Positions 37,269-50,727 of a DNA stretch of 64,000 nt are shown here, in pieces. This stretch comes from Symbiodinium kawagutii. Lineage: Eukaryota; Sar; Dinophyceae; Suessiales; Symbiodiniaceae. Where the stretch lies: positions 306,016 through 370,015 of the forward strand of contig VSDK01012259.1 of the NCBI GenBank assembly GCA_009767595.1, read 5' to 3'. The translations under genes were made by a program, and so were the position numbers. Position 1 is the first letter of the stretch. Every line of letters starts with the position of its first letter. The notes under the pieces were generated by a model. That model was not told the DNA's origin. It was given only the letters and a program-made list of their open reading frames with translations, and made no database searches.

Positions 37269-37360
37269 CATGTCATGAATCTGCGCCCTGCCTGGTGCCC
37301 ATTGTGTTTTGTGATGTCGAGTCGATTCTTTCCCCATGATGACTTGGGCCTCCAGTAGAC
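37268..37360 (-). CDS. Putative exon between H and A, unit II
   Basis: After TTTCCAG|GTCTACTGGAGG a minus-strand frame reads LLEAQVIMGKESTRHHKTQ, then WAPGRAQIHDMWRAG. The acceptor is good and the frame looks coding. The lower end is bounded directly by a family 1 element whose terminal variant (GGCGAGCTGGGTCAA on this strand) makes the exon/intron edge. No paralogue is assigned with confidence. Confidence 0.33.
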
Positions 37361-37412
37361 CTGGAAATGGTCGAAAATCACTATATTCTCTAGGGAAAAC
37401 CTAGGAAACAAT

Positions 37413-37559
37413 CTATGAATATAGGATATCTGAACCTTTGCGAGGTGAGAATCGAGGTAGCCATTGGACCCAGCCTTTTTCGCCAAGCAACGGCAAGATC
37501 TCTGGGTTTCTGGGCAGCAACCTCTGTGACTGGCAGAGTTGACAGTGTCGGGGCTCGAC
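37413..37559 (-). CDS. Putative exon H, unit II (weak)
   Basis: Minus-strand frame VEPRHCQLCQSQRLLPRNPE continuing ILPLLGEKGWVQWLPRF, then a TAG. Position between G and A matches exon H of units I and III, and PE-(E/I)-(L/M) is a possible shared core, but the similarity is marginal. A second minus-strand frame is also open here. It is listed because the island looks codon-like and is bracketed by exon-like sequence. Confidence 0.25.
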   Translation of the reverse strand, partial: VEPRHCQLCQSQRLLPRNPEILPLLGEKGWVQWLPRFSPRKGSDILYS

Positions 37560-37629
37560 AAATGGACCGGAAGAACCTCAGGGGGCAGAGATGATCAATG
37601 CAATTGTGAAGTGATCAGAAAATACTGAC

Positions 37630-38050
37630 ATGTCAGTACGTGTATATATATATATATATATATATCTAAAGGTAATTATATACATATATATATATATGTG
37701 AATATGCTATGTCCTAATATGTGTTAATCAGAGATAGAGAATAGAGAACAATGAAAATGTAGATGATTATAGATAACTGTACATATATATATATGTATAT
37801 ATATGAATAATATGTTGTAAATTAAAACAGAGTGTGCATATAGATATATATATATATATATGGACAAGTAGTATATCTACGTTGGTTCTTCAACGGGCGA
37901 CCAATGAGACCGCTGGTGTTACCACCATGTCCGTCGTTGTACTACTACATGTTTCCCCAAGAAAAGGACAAACCATGATTTAACTTACAGATATTTTACT
38001 TATAATATATATATATATATATAAATAAATATATTTACATTACATATGAA
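37630..38050. other. AT-rich intron sequence with (TA)n runs
   Basis: TA dinucleotide runs near 37,650, 37,790, 37,845 and 38,010. No gene seen. Confidence 0.6.
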
Positions 38051-38549
38051 TATAAGTTCTTAGTGAAACACCACGCTGGTTCCTATGCCCATGGACTTGT
38101 CCACAAGTCTTAATCACTCGACATAATTCATTCTCATGAACCATCATTCTCAATCCAACCATCAATCACTATGAGCAATTTGTTTGAATCATGAATTAAC
38201 CAAACATGGTTCAATTGCTATTAGTCAAGTATCATTCGTCAACCATCAATCTATCATCCCAAGAACACAACTCTCGCAACTCTGGCAAGTCAGGAGAATC
38301 ACCATTCGGAGTAGCCAAATCTCACTCTCAACAGCAGGTTTCAAGGTGTCGTAGCAGTAGCCATAGTATACCCCAGACCTTCATGGAAACTGCTGCTTTG
38401 GAGGTGCATGCCCAATCAGCATGGAAGTTCATACTATGAAAATAGGAAAACCAACAGGAACCTCCTGCGAGATACTTGGGGGACCGCAGCTGGACAAAGC
38501 CATGACCACCCATCGAACATCCCCTGCTTCATGGATCTGGCGTCGATCA

Positions 38550-38640
38550 GCAGGTTCCAAGGCACTGGGGTTTGCTGGGTGTGTTCATCTCTGGGATCTC
38601 CATCGCGTTATCGACGGACATCATTGGCAATTTGGATGGA
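38550..38640 (-). CDS. Exon G, unit II: NAMEIPEMNTP exon
   Basis: Minus-strand frame SKLPMMSVDNAMEIPEMNTP followed by SKPQCLGTC and TGA. It aligns with the G exons of units I and III through AM-(D/E)-x-IPE-M-x-(S/T)-P with one residue missing, and like unit I it ends TC followed by a stop. It is the most diverged G copy. It lies 3.4 kb upstream of exon A of unit II, compared with 4.0 kb and 2.8 kb in the other units. Confidence 0.42.
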
Positions 38641-39879
38641 AAAAATCTGCGGAAAGTGGTATTCAGCTGCCATGGGATTTGGCCATGAAAGGCTACCCAA
38701 CTGCTAAGGGTAGTGATAAGCACCGCCCACATGCTTGGTCACCCGAACATGTTTGCAAAGCCGAACAACAAACCTTGTCCTTGTCTCTACAAGCATAATG
38801 AACGAGTGCCACAGGAATCCGGCATAGAAATGACTTATTTTCCACGGTGTCCCAAAAAAAAGCTGATTTTCCACATGTTTCATATGTTTTTTTCATGGTT
38901 TCATATGGTTTTCTACGCTTTTTCTATGTTTTCCCATAGTTTTTCTATGGTTTCGCAAGCAGGATCCCTGGCTTACCAAGCCTGGCATCCCGTTTGTCAG
39001 CCCTGGTGGCCACCACCCCGGCGCGGATCACCGGTGAGGCTTCGTCCTTCTCCTTGAGGCTCGCCTGCGTTGGGTGGGACCAGTCTGAACCAGGTAGAAC
39101 CATAGGCAATAACGGGGTTTACTAGGGGATAATCACCCACAATGGCAATACCACCATCTTTAGGGAATACCAACCAGGACTAACCAGGGATTGTAAGTGG
39201 TTTTGAACCATAGGGTAAGAACAGTGATCAACCAGTCAAGGGGATTTGAGTGGGCAATAACAGGGATCCATAGGGGACAATCACCAACAATACTAGTTAA
39301 ACAACAACCATCAGGGGGGTACAAGTGGGATATGGATTTGTGCCAAGCCATGACGGGCAACCAATGGGTCCCAGCCAAAAATCATCATTTACGTAAGGAA
39401 ACCAGTGGTTGCCTGGGGGTTCCATTGGTAGATTCCCTTCGGTGATTCATGGTTGGTTAATTGTTTATTATAAGGGAATATGAACCATGATGGTCGTTAA
39501 GGATGATTAATGGGATTCCCATTGCTATAGCGATATTTCATCATCGATATCGACATTTTATATCATATACTGTTAGAACGTTAACAAACGATACCTATAT
39601 TCCGTGGTTCAGCGCACATTTTGAAACGTGTACAATTATGGTTATACCAATGGTAAATGACACTGCTTGTAATGGTTATTCATAATCAACATATTTTGAT
39701 TATTGATTATGCATTCTCGTGATTATGTTTATGATTATCATGATAATGGCTGACTTTGGTTAATTATTGGGTAATTATGGTTAGGTATGGTTAGTTTTGC
39801 TTATTCAACTTTAAATTGATGGTGAACACTATCACTGGCAATTTGCACAATTGGTGAACTATTGCTAGTGTTAATGATG

Positions 39880-40062
39880 ATGGCTATCATCTGGATGACA
39901 ATAGATGCTGAGAATAGATGATGATAACCGATGATGATAGTAGATGATTACAATAGATATATAATTGTAAAAGATGATGATATATGATGATGCCACATGA
40001 TGATTATGATAATTGATGATGATTATGATAATAGATGATGATTATGATAATGTGATGATGAC

Positions 40063-40096
<34 letters not shown>

Positions 40097-40175
40097 CTAA
40101 GTTAATACTGATCATGATAAGGATTATGAGGATCATCATGATGATGAAATGATACTCGATGATGATAATATATTT
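39880..40175. repeat. (GAT)n and GATGATTATGATAAT-type repeat
   Basis: Pure GAT run at about 40,053-40,095 flanked by degenerate GATGATAAT repeats over 300 bases. Confidence 0.9.
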
Positions 40176-41214
40176 CATAGCTATGGGTAATAGTGCGCCA
40201 ATACTAACTCATAATGATGATACAAACAAACGGCAAATGATGGTGAACTATAGGGGGACATAACCAACACTAGGATACATCAATGATTCATGATGATCAA
40301 CAATGCTGAACTACAAAGAATAATCATAAGTAATGATATTGCAAATTACATAGCTAGGGGTAACATGACCATACATTCAACATAGTACAACTAATAAGAA
40401 TCACCAAAACTAGGGTATATCAATGGTTCATGATGATGGTCATCCTCCAAAACCAGCAAGATTCTAGGTTTACTACAAAGAGGTTGAATGCCCACACAAC
40501 ACACATGAAATGTGTTTTACCATGGATTAATACATATGCATGTATACTTTGACCTTTATATAGATGCAACATAAATATACATAGCAAAAACAAAAAAGTC
40601 CAATTAACATTAGTAACAAATCTTATATTTGTATCAATATATCTCTGTATATGTAAATACTGTATACATATATGTAAATCCATGTGCGGACACAAGTTGT
40701 GCAACTGCACATGTCTATTCAAATGCTGTACCTCAGTCTACGATCAATCCTTATAGCATAACTGCCTTTGCTGGTAAGCTAATGGAAAGCCCGATCAAGC
40801 AGGTCGGTTTCTGTTGATGTTTTTGGCCCAGTGAACTGTGGTTGGGTCCTAAGTATGGACGGTCCATCCCTAGATCGAGTAAATCTTTGAAGAAATGGAA
40901 TGCAGGAGGAGTTCATACTTTTGCTATGTATTTGGCAGCATTCAAACAGCCGAAGTGAGGAGGCTACTGTGATCAAATGTTTGCTGCAGAAATCACTTGA
41001 TACCCCTGAAATTGTTGGGGTAACTTCATCTTCCACGAGCACCTGACTGTACAACAATGTAATCATAAACAACAGGGACCACACCCTAGGTATCGACCAA
41101 TGCCACGGCAGCCCAGTTTTGCAACCTTCCTGAGTTGCTGAAGAGTCGTCCGCAAGGTCAAGGACCGAGAACGTGGATCGTTCAACCAGGACCATCATTC
41201 AACATGGACTAACA

Positions 41215-41306
41215 CCAATCTGGTTATTGGTTTCAGCCTCTATGAAAAATATTAGTCAACCAGCCATTTGTTAATGATTACTAGGGAAAATAAAAAACGA
41301 TTAAAA
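41215..41306. mobile_element. Family 3 element
   Basis: CTGGTTATTGGTTTCAGCCT at the left, CTATGAAAAATATTAGTCAA and GATTACTAGGGAAAATAAAA inside, AAACCACCAACCAG at the right. Confidence 0.8.
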
Positions 41307-41358
41307 CCACCAACCAGCAATGCCTATGACCAAAGCATTGCTGTTTTGCAGTTGTCAG

Positions 41359-41469
41359 ATGGTGGTTTCTCAAGTCATAGGGGACCCCCCCAAATCATCC
41401 ACCATTCATCATTTTTAGCAATAAACCAACCAATTATTGGGGTAGCACCGCTTTAAGAAACAACCGTAT
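41359..41469. mobile_element. Family 2 element
   Basis: ATGGTGGTTTCTCAAGTCAT at the left, AAATCATCCACCATTCATC inside, diverged right end TTAAGAAACAACCGTAT. Confidence 0.8.
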
Positions 41470-42049
41470 GAACTTGGCAAGTGGATACAATCCATGATAC
41501 CAGTAACGCAAGGTTCAATCCAGTCATGCCAAGTGGATAGTTGATTAATCCATGTGCTTCCGTGGTTTTGTCGTGATCCACAAGGCTACCCTTGTAGCGT
41601 CCAAAACTAACCACATCTATTTCATAAGAAACCCAACGGTTTCAGAGGGACCTGATCTGAACAATGCCACAAGCCCATCTGGCTTCCGGTCCCAACTCCG
41701 GGAGACGTGAGCAATGCTGATACACAGTCCATTGCAATCCGTGTTTTTCCCTTTGTTGTTGCACATTGGAAATGTCAGAAAATAGGATGACAACCCCCAA
41801 GAAGCCAAACTGGTTTCCACACCTTCAAAGGGCCAGGAGCTAGCAATGATTCTATGCACAACTGATAAAGGAATACAACCACGGCTAAAATTGCATGAGT
41901 CAAATCACAGACTATATGAAATTTATCTTTTGCTCTGTGAGTATGAAATCCTGATGAAGCATTTTCAGCATTTTCGACCAGTACCAAATAGCTCTAAATC
42001 ACCAATACCTATACACGCCATAATTCACCCATTAGTTGAGCAGTGATTT

Positions 42050-45000
42050 AAAATACCATTGACCATTGGTTACTCCTTCATCGATCATTGAGCATTAGTC
42101 ATTGGCTAACCATAGTTTGACCCGGTATTAACAGTGGCTAGTGGTAGTACAGCACGCACCATCTGATAATCTGACGTGGCAACTGAAAATTGACCATACA
42201 TGCATGATTTCCCAGTGGGTTTCCCTATGAGAATTCTGCATTTTCCATCACCACGCTAGATTTCCACGGCTCACGTTGTTCGTCGTACTCGCCGCAATCC
42301 GTCAAGGGGTAGCGTCGGATGCGTCGCAGCTATGCGATGGTGGCCATGCACGGTGCCAATCGGGGCATTCATGGTTAGCAATGGTTGATGGTGTACTTCA
42401 TAGTAGTTGTTCAATCAAGTATAAGGTGATTGGTATTGATTAAATGGTCGATGAATAATTAGTGAAGGAATATCACTACGGCAATCATCAATTAATCATT
42501 ACGAAGGACTCTATCAACCGTTCCCTCAGCAGATTCCGTAGTAATGTCTAGTACTGTTGGTGATGCCTATTGAACCATGACTGGAATAACCATGTGAAAG
42601 CTTTCATTCACCATTCAGTCAACCATTATTCACCATTCACCATTGACCAAACATGCACCAACCAACCATTAAGTACATAGCTCTGAGCCAGTCGTCGCAT
42701 CACAAAGCCCTTGAAAGCTGTGACGAAAGTAGGCTGTGAACATGGCCCACAGCCATTACACGCAAAAAGGCTTCATGGCCAGCCGCGCAATTTGAAGCTT
42801 CTTGAAGGGCTTTTGAAGGTTAGCAGCTGACGATGGCCGTACAAATCCGTACAATGTCAGGTACTTGGGACTCCAGAATCTACCCAAGAGTACCGACTTT
42901 TGATTGATTGTTTATGCCAACTATTCCCCGAAAAGATTGCTATCATCAATCATGATTGTCAACATCGTAGGTCCGGCATATGGCTTTGTAACTTGTATCC
43001 ACCTGTTCACTGGTGATTTCAGCCTTCAACGTGATCACAAGTGATTATGGCTGAAAGGTGAAGGTACAACACCTTTGCCAGTGATTCTTACTTCTGATGA
43101 TCTGTGATTGATGAACCAGTGCTGATCACCATTAAGAGCCTCTCATGGGTGCATAAATGGTGATACCTACCAAGCATCCAATCATTACCATTATTAGCGA
43201 GAAAACACGAGGTTTCGCGGGCGCACTACTTTTGGACAAACAATACCCATGAGGTGTGAAAGAAGCATTGAAGCATCCTTTGTTCACAGGCATTGATGGC
43301 TGAATGGTTCAATCATTGGCATTGATAGTGGTTAGTCACACCATTGAGGTGGCTATCCCGAATGTCCCTGCACTGGTTCTTAGTGGTCGACAAAATAACC
43401 TTGGCAAAGCTGCGGTTATGGGTCCGCCCGTCAGGTACACCATTTTGAGCGCTTCAAGAACCAAAGCGCTCTTGCAGTGAGGCAAGGAAAAGGTATTTTT
43501 GATGGTTTGTGAAAAATGATACATGAAGAATGCATGGTTACGTTGTTTGTTGTCTTTTTCTTGAACGGACATTGCTTTATTATGCATTAGCTCTTTGCCT
43601 TTCATAACAACCATTGGTGATTACCAAAAAGGAAAATGGCTAACAAGCAACATGAATTGTTGATTAACAATGGTTGAATATGGACTGGTAGATACACCAG
43701 CAACAAGATTGACAGGCTGATCTTGATTCCAGGAAGCTTGCTATATTTCTGCGCGCAACCAAAACAGCCTTGCTGGGATATTCCGCTTATATCCAGGTGC
43801 TGATATGCAAAAGGAGGAACAAGTAAATGATGCTTTGGGTACTCAGCAATCCCGTAATTGGTTGTTGTTGGCTAATATAAACACTTGATCAACTAGTAAC
43901 AGCTTTTAATGGCCTTTAAATGCCTAGTATGGCCTATTAATGGCCGTTATTAGTTTGTAGTTGTTGATTGGCTATTATTTGCTATTAATGATTGGTTCAT
44001 AAGCTGACTAGTATGGCCAAGGCCAGCTCTTGGCCGCAACAACACAGTTTTAATGGCCAAATTCAATTCCCTTTTTTGTGAACAAAATCACCATGGGTAG
44101 TGGCGCAAAGGTATAAGAATCCCTCATCAGAAAAAAAAAACATCAGCAAACAAACATGGCAATTATTGATGTTGGTGCAGTATTTAGTTATGATGAATTA
44201 TGATATCTTTAGTCAAACTACCAACAATTGAATAATCAAGGATTCACCATTGGTTGACACTTATTCAGCCATTGGTTCACCGTTGGTCAAACATTCATTC
44301 AGCATTCCATCTCAGGCAACGACTGAGTTATGCAAGGATGAACTCACCTATAACATGGAAGACAACAACAATAATGTCAAGATAAATGGCAAACCAACGG
44401 TTCTTGCAAAGATGATACAATAAATGCTTCATCTCAGGTGCAAAATGGTTGATCCAATGGTCAAGCAATCGTGAGGGGATACTAACACAGCCAGTATGGA
44501 AGCTGGGGATGGGCTCAGCAAGTGGGTGACCGGAGTGGGTTGTCGTCAACACTAAGTCATCTGCATTTGATTCACTGGTCAAATTTAGCACAGAGTTGAT
44601 AAGAACTAAATGCAATGGAAAATACTGAAAATGACTGACCTATCGACCAGGGTTGGGATTCTATGCTCAATTTGTTTCTCTTTGTATGCTCATAAACTGC
44701 TGCAATTTAACGAGCTATTGAAGCTGTTGATTTGCAAAGTCGAACAATAGGCTGGTTGGTGCATTTGCAAAACGATCTTCCGTGAACCATTGATGAAACA
44801 AAAATATACCCTTGATTCATCAGGATCAACCTAGCATATACCCACTATAACGAACGAATACCCTTGCGAAGCATGACGTTCTCTACGATTTGTGGTAAAT
44901 ACAGGTGAGCGATGACAATGATTTCTCATATCTCGCAAATATTACCATTTCCGGTAAACGTATTGAGTACGACCAATGACTAGTAAAGCCATCTATTCAA

Positions 45001-45060
45001 AGCATTGTCAACCAGTACCAATATCTCTAGATCACTAACCATTACTTCAGCATTGTTTGA
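42050..45060. other. Spacer between units I and II, no confident gene
   Basis: Degenerate CATTGACCATTGG and TGGTTGATGG background. A GC-richer stretch at 42.24-42.36 kb (plus frame LFVVLAAIRQGVASDASQLC) and the island at 43.35-43.48 kb are the only coding-like parts. Confidence 0.4.
43345..43479. CDS. Coding-like island, strand unresolved
   Basis: Plus strand reads EVAIPNVPALVLSGRQNNLG then KAAVMGPPVRYTILSASRTK and a TGA; minus strand reads LVLEALKMVYLTGGPITAAL then PRLFCRPLRTSAGTFGIATS. Both look codon-like. The island lies in the spacer between units I and II. No homologue recognised and no second copy in the window. Confidence 0.22.
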
Positions 45061-45071
45061 AATCGATTGAC

Positions 45072-45149
45072 CATATGATGGTTTCTTAAGCCATAGGGGT
45101 ACCCCCAAATCATCCATTAATAGTCATTTACAATAATAAACCACCATAT
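45072..45149. mobile_element. Family 2 element, short
   Basis: CATATGATGGTTTCTTAAGC at the left and AATAATAAACCACCATATG at the right; outer CATATG inverted. About 78 bp. Confidence 0.75.
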
Positions 45150-45299
45150 GATGCCGCGTTTGAAGCTTCCAAATTGTGTATTCCACGCCGTATATTCGAC
45201 GGCCGCGGGGCTCTAGACAGCGACAGATCGTGTCGTGCCTCGACCAATCTGCTGAGGCAGAGGCGGACCCACCAAAGACCCCCAGCGGAAGGCAACCCG

Positions 45300-45441
45300 G
45301 TTGTATGTTTGTATGTACATTTGCATGTTTGCATGTATGGCTGTCTGTATGTATGATTGTAGGCATGTATATATCTACGTATGCATTTATGTATGTATGT
45401 ATGTATGTATGTATGTATGTATGTATGTATGTATGTATGTA

Positions 45442-45520
<79 letters not shown>

Positions 45521-46432
45521 GCATGTATGCTGTATGCATGTCTGCATGTACGTATGTATGCATGTATGCATGTATGCATGTTTGCATGTGTGCATGTATG
45601 CATGTATGCGCATGTACATGTGCATGTTTGCATGTATGCATGTATGCATGTATATGCATGTACATGTGCATGTTTGCTTGTATGCATGTACGCATGTATG
45701 CATGTATGCATGTACGTATGTATGCATGTATGCATGTATGCATGTATGTATGTAAGCATGTATGCATGTATGCATGTATGCATGTATGCGTGTATGTCTG
45801 TAAGCATGTATGCATGTATGCATGTATGCATGCATGCATGCATGCATGCATGCATGTAAGCATGTATGCATGTATGCTGTATGCATGAATGCATGTGTGC
45901 ATGTGTGCATGTATGCATGTATGCATGTATGCATGTATGCATGTATGCATGCAAGCATGTAAGCATGTATGCATGTATGCATGCATGCATGAATGCATGT
46001 CTGCATGTAAGCATGTATGCATGTATGCTGTATGCATGTATGCATGCATGCATGCATGCATGTAAGCATGTATGCATGTATGCTGTATGCATGTATGCAT
46101 GTGTGCATGTGTGCATGTATGCATGTGGGCGTGTGTGCAAATATGCATGTACGCATGTGGGCGTGTGTGCATGTATGCATGTATGCATGTACGCATGTGG
46201 GCATGTGTGCATGTGTGCATGTATGTATGTATGTATGTATGTATGTATGTATGCATGCATGTATGTATGTATGTATGTATGTATGTATGTATGTATGTAT
46301 GTATCTATGTATCTATGTATCTATGTATCTATGTATCCATGTATCTATGTATCTATGTATCTATGTATGTATGTATGTATGTATGTATGTATGCATGTAT
46401 GTATGTATGTATGTATGTATGTTTGTATGTAA
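45300..46432. repeat. 1.1-kb TATG/GCATGTAT satellite
   Basis: Mosaic of TATG, GTGTATG and GCATGTAT units (and CTATGTAT near the end) on the plus strand. It opens frames of up to 378 codons rich in His, Thr, Tyr, Met and Cys on both strands; all are repeat artefacts. The immediate left flank (45,170-45,300) is GC-rich and non-repetitive. Confidence 0.97.
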
Positions 46433-46439
46433 ATACTGT

Positions 46440-48540
46440 GGCTGACATGGTCATAGTTTTTGATAAGTAGAATGTTCTCAACTAAGAGCCTTGATCGGAC
46501 ATTAATCACATGCAAACAGGTAGAACAACTTCGTCATGTCACCTTGATAAAACATACTACTGTAGTTTTGGCTAACATGTGAGAACGTGAACATCAACCT
46601 AAACACTTTTAAAACAGTATTACCCATCGACCAACCTGTGCAAATCACAAACGGAAAGTGGCTGGTAGTGCGTGTACTCATTAGGACATCTGTGGATGAG
46701 TCCGTTACAAACGGAGAACATGATTGAACAAACACCTAAACCATAACACACACACAGGTATGCATCAAAAATGCCCGTGCGTGATTCGCTGCGATACCTG
46801 CTTCCTGATCTACAAGAATCAGAGGATGCCATGCCAAAAAGACGTATCAACAATGGCTTGGGAATTCATACTACAATATCCTTTTCTTCCTGTTACCATT
46901 TTCGTAGATAATAAACTGTTTTTTTTTCCATTGCTGTTTGGGCTCGGTTACCTACTTAATGGTAACTGGAAGCATAGGGTTGATGCCCAAAAGGCACCAT
47001 TTCCTCAAAGCATGACCCATGTTGTCATGATAACCTCAGCCGGTTTTTGGGGAAATGGAGGCCGTGTTATGGGCTGTGGGTCATCGAGGGGACCAGGTCG
47101 ATAGACAATGCGCTTAGTGTCAAAGGACCCCGGCGAATCGGTTCACACATCGGACACCTGTGCAATCCTGGAACGAGAACCAACCATTGAACAGCGGCAG
47201 TTCGCCATGGCTAGCCACTCGTGGTTCTTAACCGTTCCCCAGTGGTGATGGCTAGATATGGCTAGTATCCGTCGCTATGCTATCCTGTCCACCAGAAGCC
47301 ATCAACCATCATTCGCTGGTGGATCTAGTCATGATATGTCGTTACTTGTTCCTATTATGTGAATAAAGTGAATTTAATTCCTGACATATAACGACACCAT
47401 ATCCTGGATATACCACCAGTCAGTAGTTTCACCAGGGTCTTTGACACAGGTGGTGGGGCTCCAGGAATTCAAACAGCCGGAAACACCCCGCTGGTCAGGG
47501 ACCTTCGTCCACTGGCCGTAAAGCTCAAAGCAGGGCAAGCTGCCATTTCAATGACTCGAAGACCTTCCAAAGACCAGTTTCACAATTTAACGAATGGTTA
47601 AACTGGTGGTTCTAAATCTAAACTTAAATGGTTCTGGTAAACGATGGTTCTAGAGTTAAACTGATGGTTCTTTCATGTTTAAATTTAACCATTAGTTAAC
47701 TAATGCTTAACTGATGGTTCACCCGTTTCATCAACGGAATCCAAGAACTGCGTAGGGAACTTGTGCCGAAAGCCATTTTCTTGAAGGAACTGACCATGTG
47801 AGCCTGCACATGAAATGCCAATACCTCGAGTTAAAGGGCATTCCTCTCTCGTTTTGCACTCTAAACCATGATGTACAGTATTGCTTTACAAAAAGAAGGG
47901 GGCACGCCCAATACCACTCTGTACATGTCCCAATAGAAGCTGTCGCTCATGCAATGTACGTGGCATGATATTAGTAAAATGCCCTACTTGATGAATCAGC
48001 AAGCCGCAATAACAAAAAACCAAACAAGGATGGGATACGGCAAAACAACTTAATCCCAGCTGAGCCAATATGTGACTATCTTACCACTTGCTTAGGCCAC
48101 TCCTGGTAGCTCCTGAGCTTCTCCTTTTAAGGGCCACAGGGATACCTCTGGCTGGCCTCGCACTCTGCGTGAATTCATGGCTAGTGCCAGCTGGTCATTA
48201 GATCAATGGCGCTTGATGTAGTGGGATAGTTCCACGTATGGCTGGTACCCTGCTAGTCTGATGAACATCCCGTGACTACGACCGAACGAGTCGAGCTGGT
48301 GGGGTACCCCTTATCTGGATGGTTGGTATTGACCCAACTCCATATATGGATCTTGATGGTCAAAACACCTGCGATACGACTGGTGACTTTCTCAAGTCTG
48401 AAGACCTGGTGACTTGCAGCGGTTGCTGTGATAGCCATCAGACTCCAACCTGGTTCTTGTTTTTTATGGATCAAGAGATCCAGTCACCAGTCAACCAAAG
48501 AAAAAAATGAGAAAATCGATAGCTAGATGACTCATTTTAT
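46440..48540. other. Spacer, no confident gene
   Basis: Family 4 half-copy at about 46,945-46,985 (GGTAACTGGAAGCATAGGG), AACTGATGGTTC-type repeats at 47.59-47.72 kb. Frames at 46,724-47,104 and 48,319-48,510 are not supported by anything else. Confidence 0.4.
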
Positions 48541-48545
48541 CCTGA

Positions 48546-48790
48546 TTGTTTAAGCTTCCGGTTCACTTTCCACGAACAAACAAGCCACGGAAGCTTCGCA
48601 AATGTACCTATGGTCAACCGAGAAAATGGTCACGAATGGCTGCAGCTCTGCGCTCAAATTGTCTTTGGCGCTCGGTGGTTGAACAATGCAAAGCCTGCTT
48701 GGAATCCCTGCTTGAATGCTGGTCACTTGGGATTGAAGATTGGAAGTACTGGACTTCATTGCACTGGTAGCATGAGTGTACTGGCAGTTA
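48546..48790. other. Coding-like region, both strands open
   Basis: Plus strand has a 74-codon frame (RKWSRMAAALRSNCLWRSVV) and minus strand a 69-codon frame (LQSQVTSIQAGIPSRLCIVQ). No second copy and no family recognised, so it is not called as a gene. Confidence 0.25.
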
Positions 48791-49335
48791 CATCGTCTTA
48801 ATATAACAAGAATTACAGCAAGCTATTCCAGCATCAACATTATCATCGATACAAACTGTAAATGTATCGATGATGTAGCTCGAGAAGTTAAAACAATAGG
48901 ATATAACATCAATCAGTGCAGGAAGTATGAACATCAACTGCGGTAGTTTGAGCCTAAAAACCAGTCCGTTAGAATGCTGGGCCTTAAGAATGGTTCATGG
49001 CAGTGGTACATGATAGTTGGCGAGGTTTAGTGATTTCGCAAGCTGCCGCCATCATGATGAGTGGTTGAAGCTATATTTTCATTTTTCGAAATGATCGTTG
49101 ACTCTCAAATGCTCATCATTGCCAACTATCACTATCAAGAGTCATTTGGGTATTTCTCGACATAGGGGTACCCCAAATCATCCTTCATATGAGTCATTAT
49201 TAGCAATAAACCGTCCATAACTTTGGAGTTTCCGATGGCTTCAGAAACCACCATGTACCAGCAACCATGTCATCCTCCAGCATCATCCTCGGTCTGAACC
49301 TGCCAAACAAACCAACCCTAATCGTTGAGATCCTC

Positions 49336-49464
49336 ATTTGGGTGGTTCTCAAAATAGGCAATCCCCAAGTTATGGTTGGTTTACTCTTTAAACAAATATT
49401 TGAAATGGATTGAAATGGTTTATGACTTGGATGATTGGGGGGTTCCCAATTTGGAGAAACCACA
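49336..49464. mobile_element. Family 2 element
   Basis: ATTTGGGTGGTTCTCAAAAT at the left, ATTTGGAGAAACCACATTT at the right. A half-copy precedes it at 49,145-49,225. Confidence 0.8.
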
Positions 49465-49756
49465 TTTTTTCATGTTTGGCATTGATCAGGGCACTGAAGC
49501 ATGGGGATTCGCAAAGGCTTCAGCTGATAAAAGTTGAATCCGACCGATACAAGCCTTACAAAAGTATGCCGGAAAAGATCTTTTGCCCGCATCAAGTTGC
49601 GCAAAAAGTCCGCTAAGATTTTACCCGCTGAAGTACTCAAAACAATACTTAGAGCCATGATGTAAGAAAAAAATGCTGTTTTTGCCACTAGTTGATTCCA
49701 TCAGCAAGTGAGAACCAACACAGCCAACCCGTCCAGCTTACTTGGACGATGGGCAC

Positions 49757-49911
49757 CTACTTCCACGTAGCCGGAAGCATTCCCCGGATCGCCGGAAAGC
49801 TTCCATTCTTCGCCGAGTCGTCCTCAAAGTCGGATTCCTTGCGCTTCCGATTGACTTTCAGCGTCAGCACCTGTGGTTTCGCTTGGACATTTTGCATGAA
49901 CCTCAGATTGA
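49757..49911 (-). CDS. Exon E, unit I: RFMQNVQAKPQ basic exon
   Basis: Minus-strand frame after GAG|GTTCATG, reading FMQNVQAKPQVLTLKVNRKR, then KESDFEDDSAKNGSFPAIRG and on to a TAG at 49,757-49,759. The copies near 27.1 and 4.6 kb start at the same GAG|GTTCATG and share RFM-x-x-V-x-x-K/N-P-Q/R, a hydrophobic spacer and a K-R-(K/S)-(E/K)-S-(D/F) basic-acidic segment. All three frames run into a stop, so E may be the terminal exon; alternatively the stop lies in a donor (AAG|TAGGTG). The basic RKRK stretch followed by acidic DD could be a nuclear-localisation-like region, which is inference only. Confidence 0.6.
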
Positions 49912-50727
49912 AGTGGCAGAATCAAAAAAAGCATAAAAAGCACCTTTGGGAAAAAGCACCGTGGGTATGCACACGCGAAGAAATCTGGATGTTCGTTGAT
50001 TGAAACTGGTTTCCATCTCAAAATGATCCTGGTCCGAGTCCATTGTGATATCCTGACCGATAAAATGTGCTGCGCACGCTACCCGCGAATCTGCTATGAC
50101 TCAACCACAGCGCTTTGTCATCAGGTTATCCGACCATCTTTACGGCCATGATCTGGAAATCGCAATTGATTATTAGCGGTTACGAATACCCAATTGTTTG
50201 ATCATTGATGAACGAATCATTGACCATTGTTAACCACTATTATTGCTTATTATCCCCTCGATCATACATTCTCAACCATCCACAAACCCACCATAACTTT
50301 GGAGTTCCCATTGGAATTCAATCCGGAGTCGGCATCGAGAAGGGAGAACATCTTCCAAGTGGGGTGCCACCAAATAGTCATTATGATTGGCCATTCTTAG
50401 AACCAGTGTCTTGACCACTATTAGGAATATTAGTCATCATCATTAATGAGTTCATAGTGACTAACTTCAGTGGCTTGAATAGTGATAATCATCTTAAACC
50501 GCGATTAGTCATTATCATGTAGACACTTCAAACAATTATCAATTATCAGTATAGCCACTGTTTTTCCCACTCAAGCAATCGTTATTGCCATGATTTACCA
50601 GCATAAGCCACATCTTTCTACCCTTCAATCATGAACCATGGCATTTACCATGGCATTTACCATGTCCACGTGACACCATCTCGGGATCCGCAACTGCAAC
50701 AACTGGCGCGGCTGTGGGGCGTACACT

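Noticed and set aside
41600..41745. Minus-strand frame with IAMDCVSALLTSP as a second exon G of unit II
   Set aside because: The island at 38.6 kb matches exon G better (AM-E-IPEM-x-TP) and keeps the spacing to exon A seen in the other units.
45124..46260. Minus-strand frame of 378 codons, the longest in the window
   Set aside because: It is wholly a translation of the TATG/GCATGTAT satellite apart from a short tail; equally long frames exist on the other strand.
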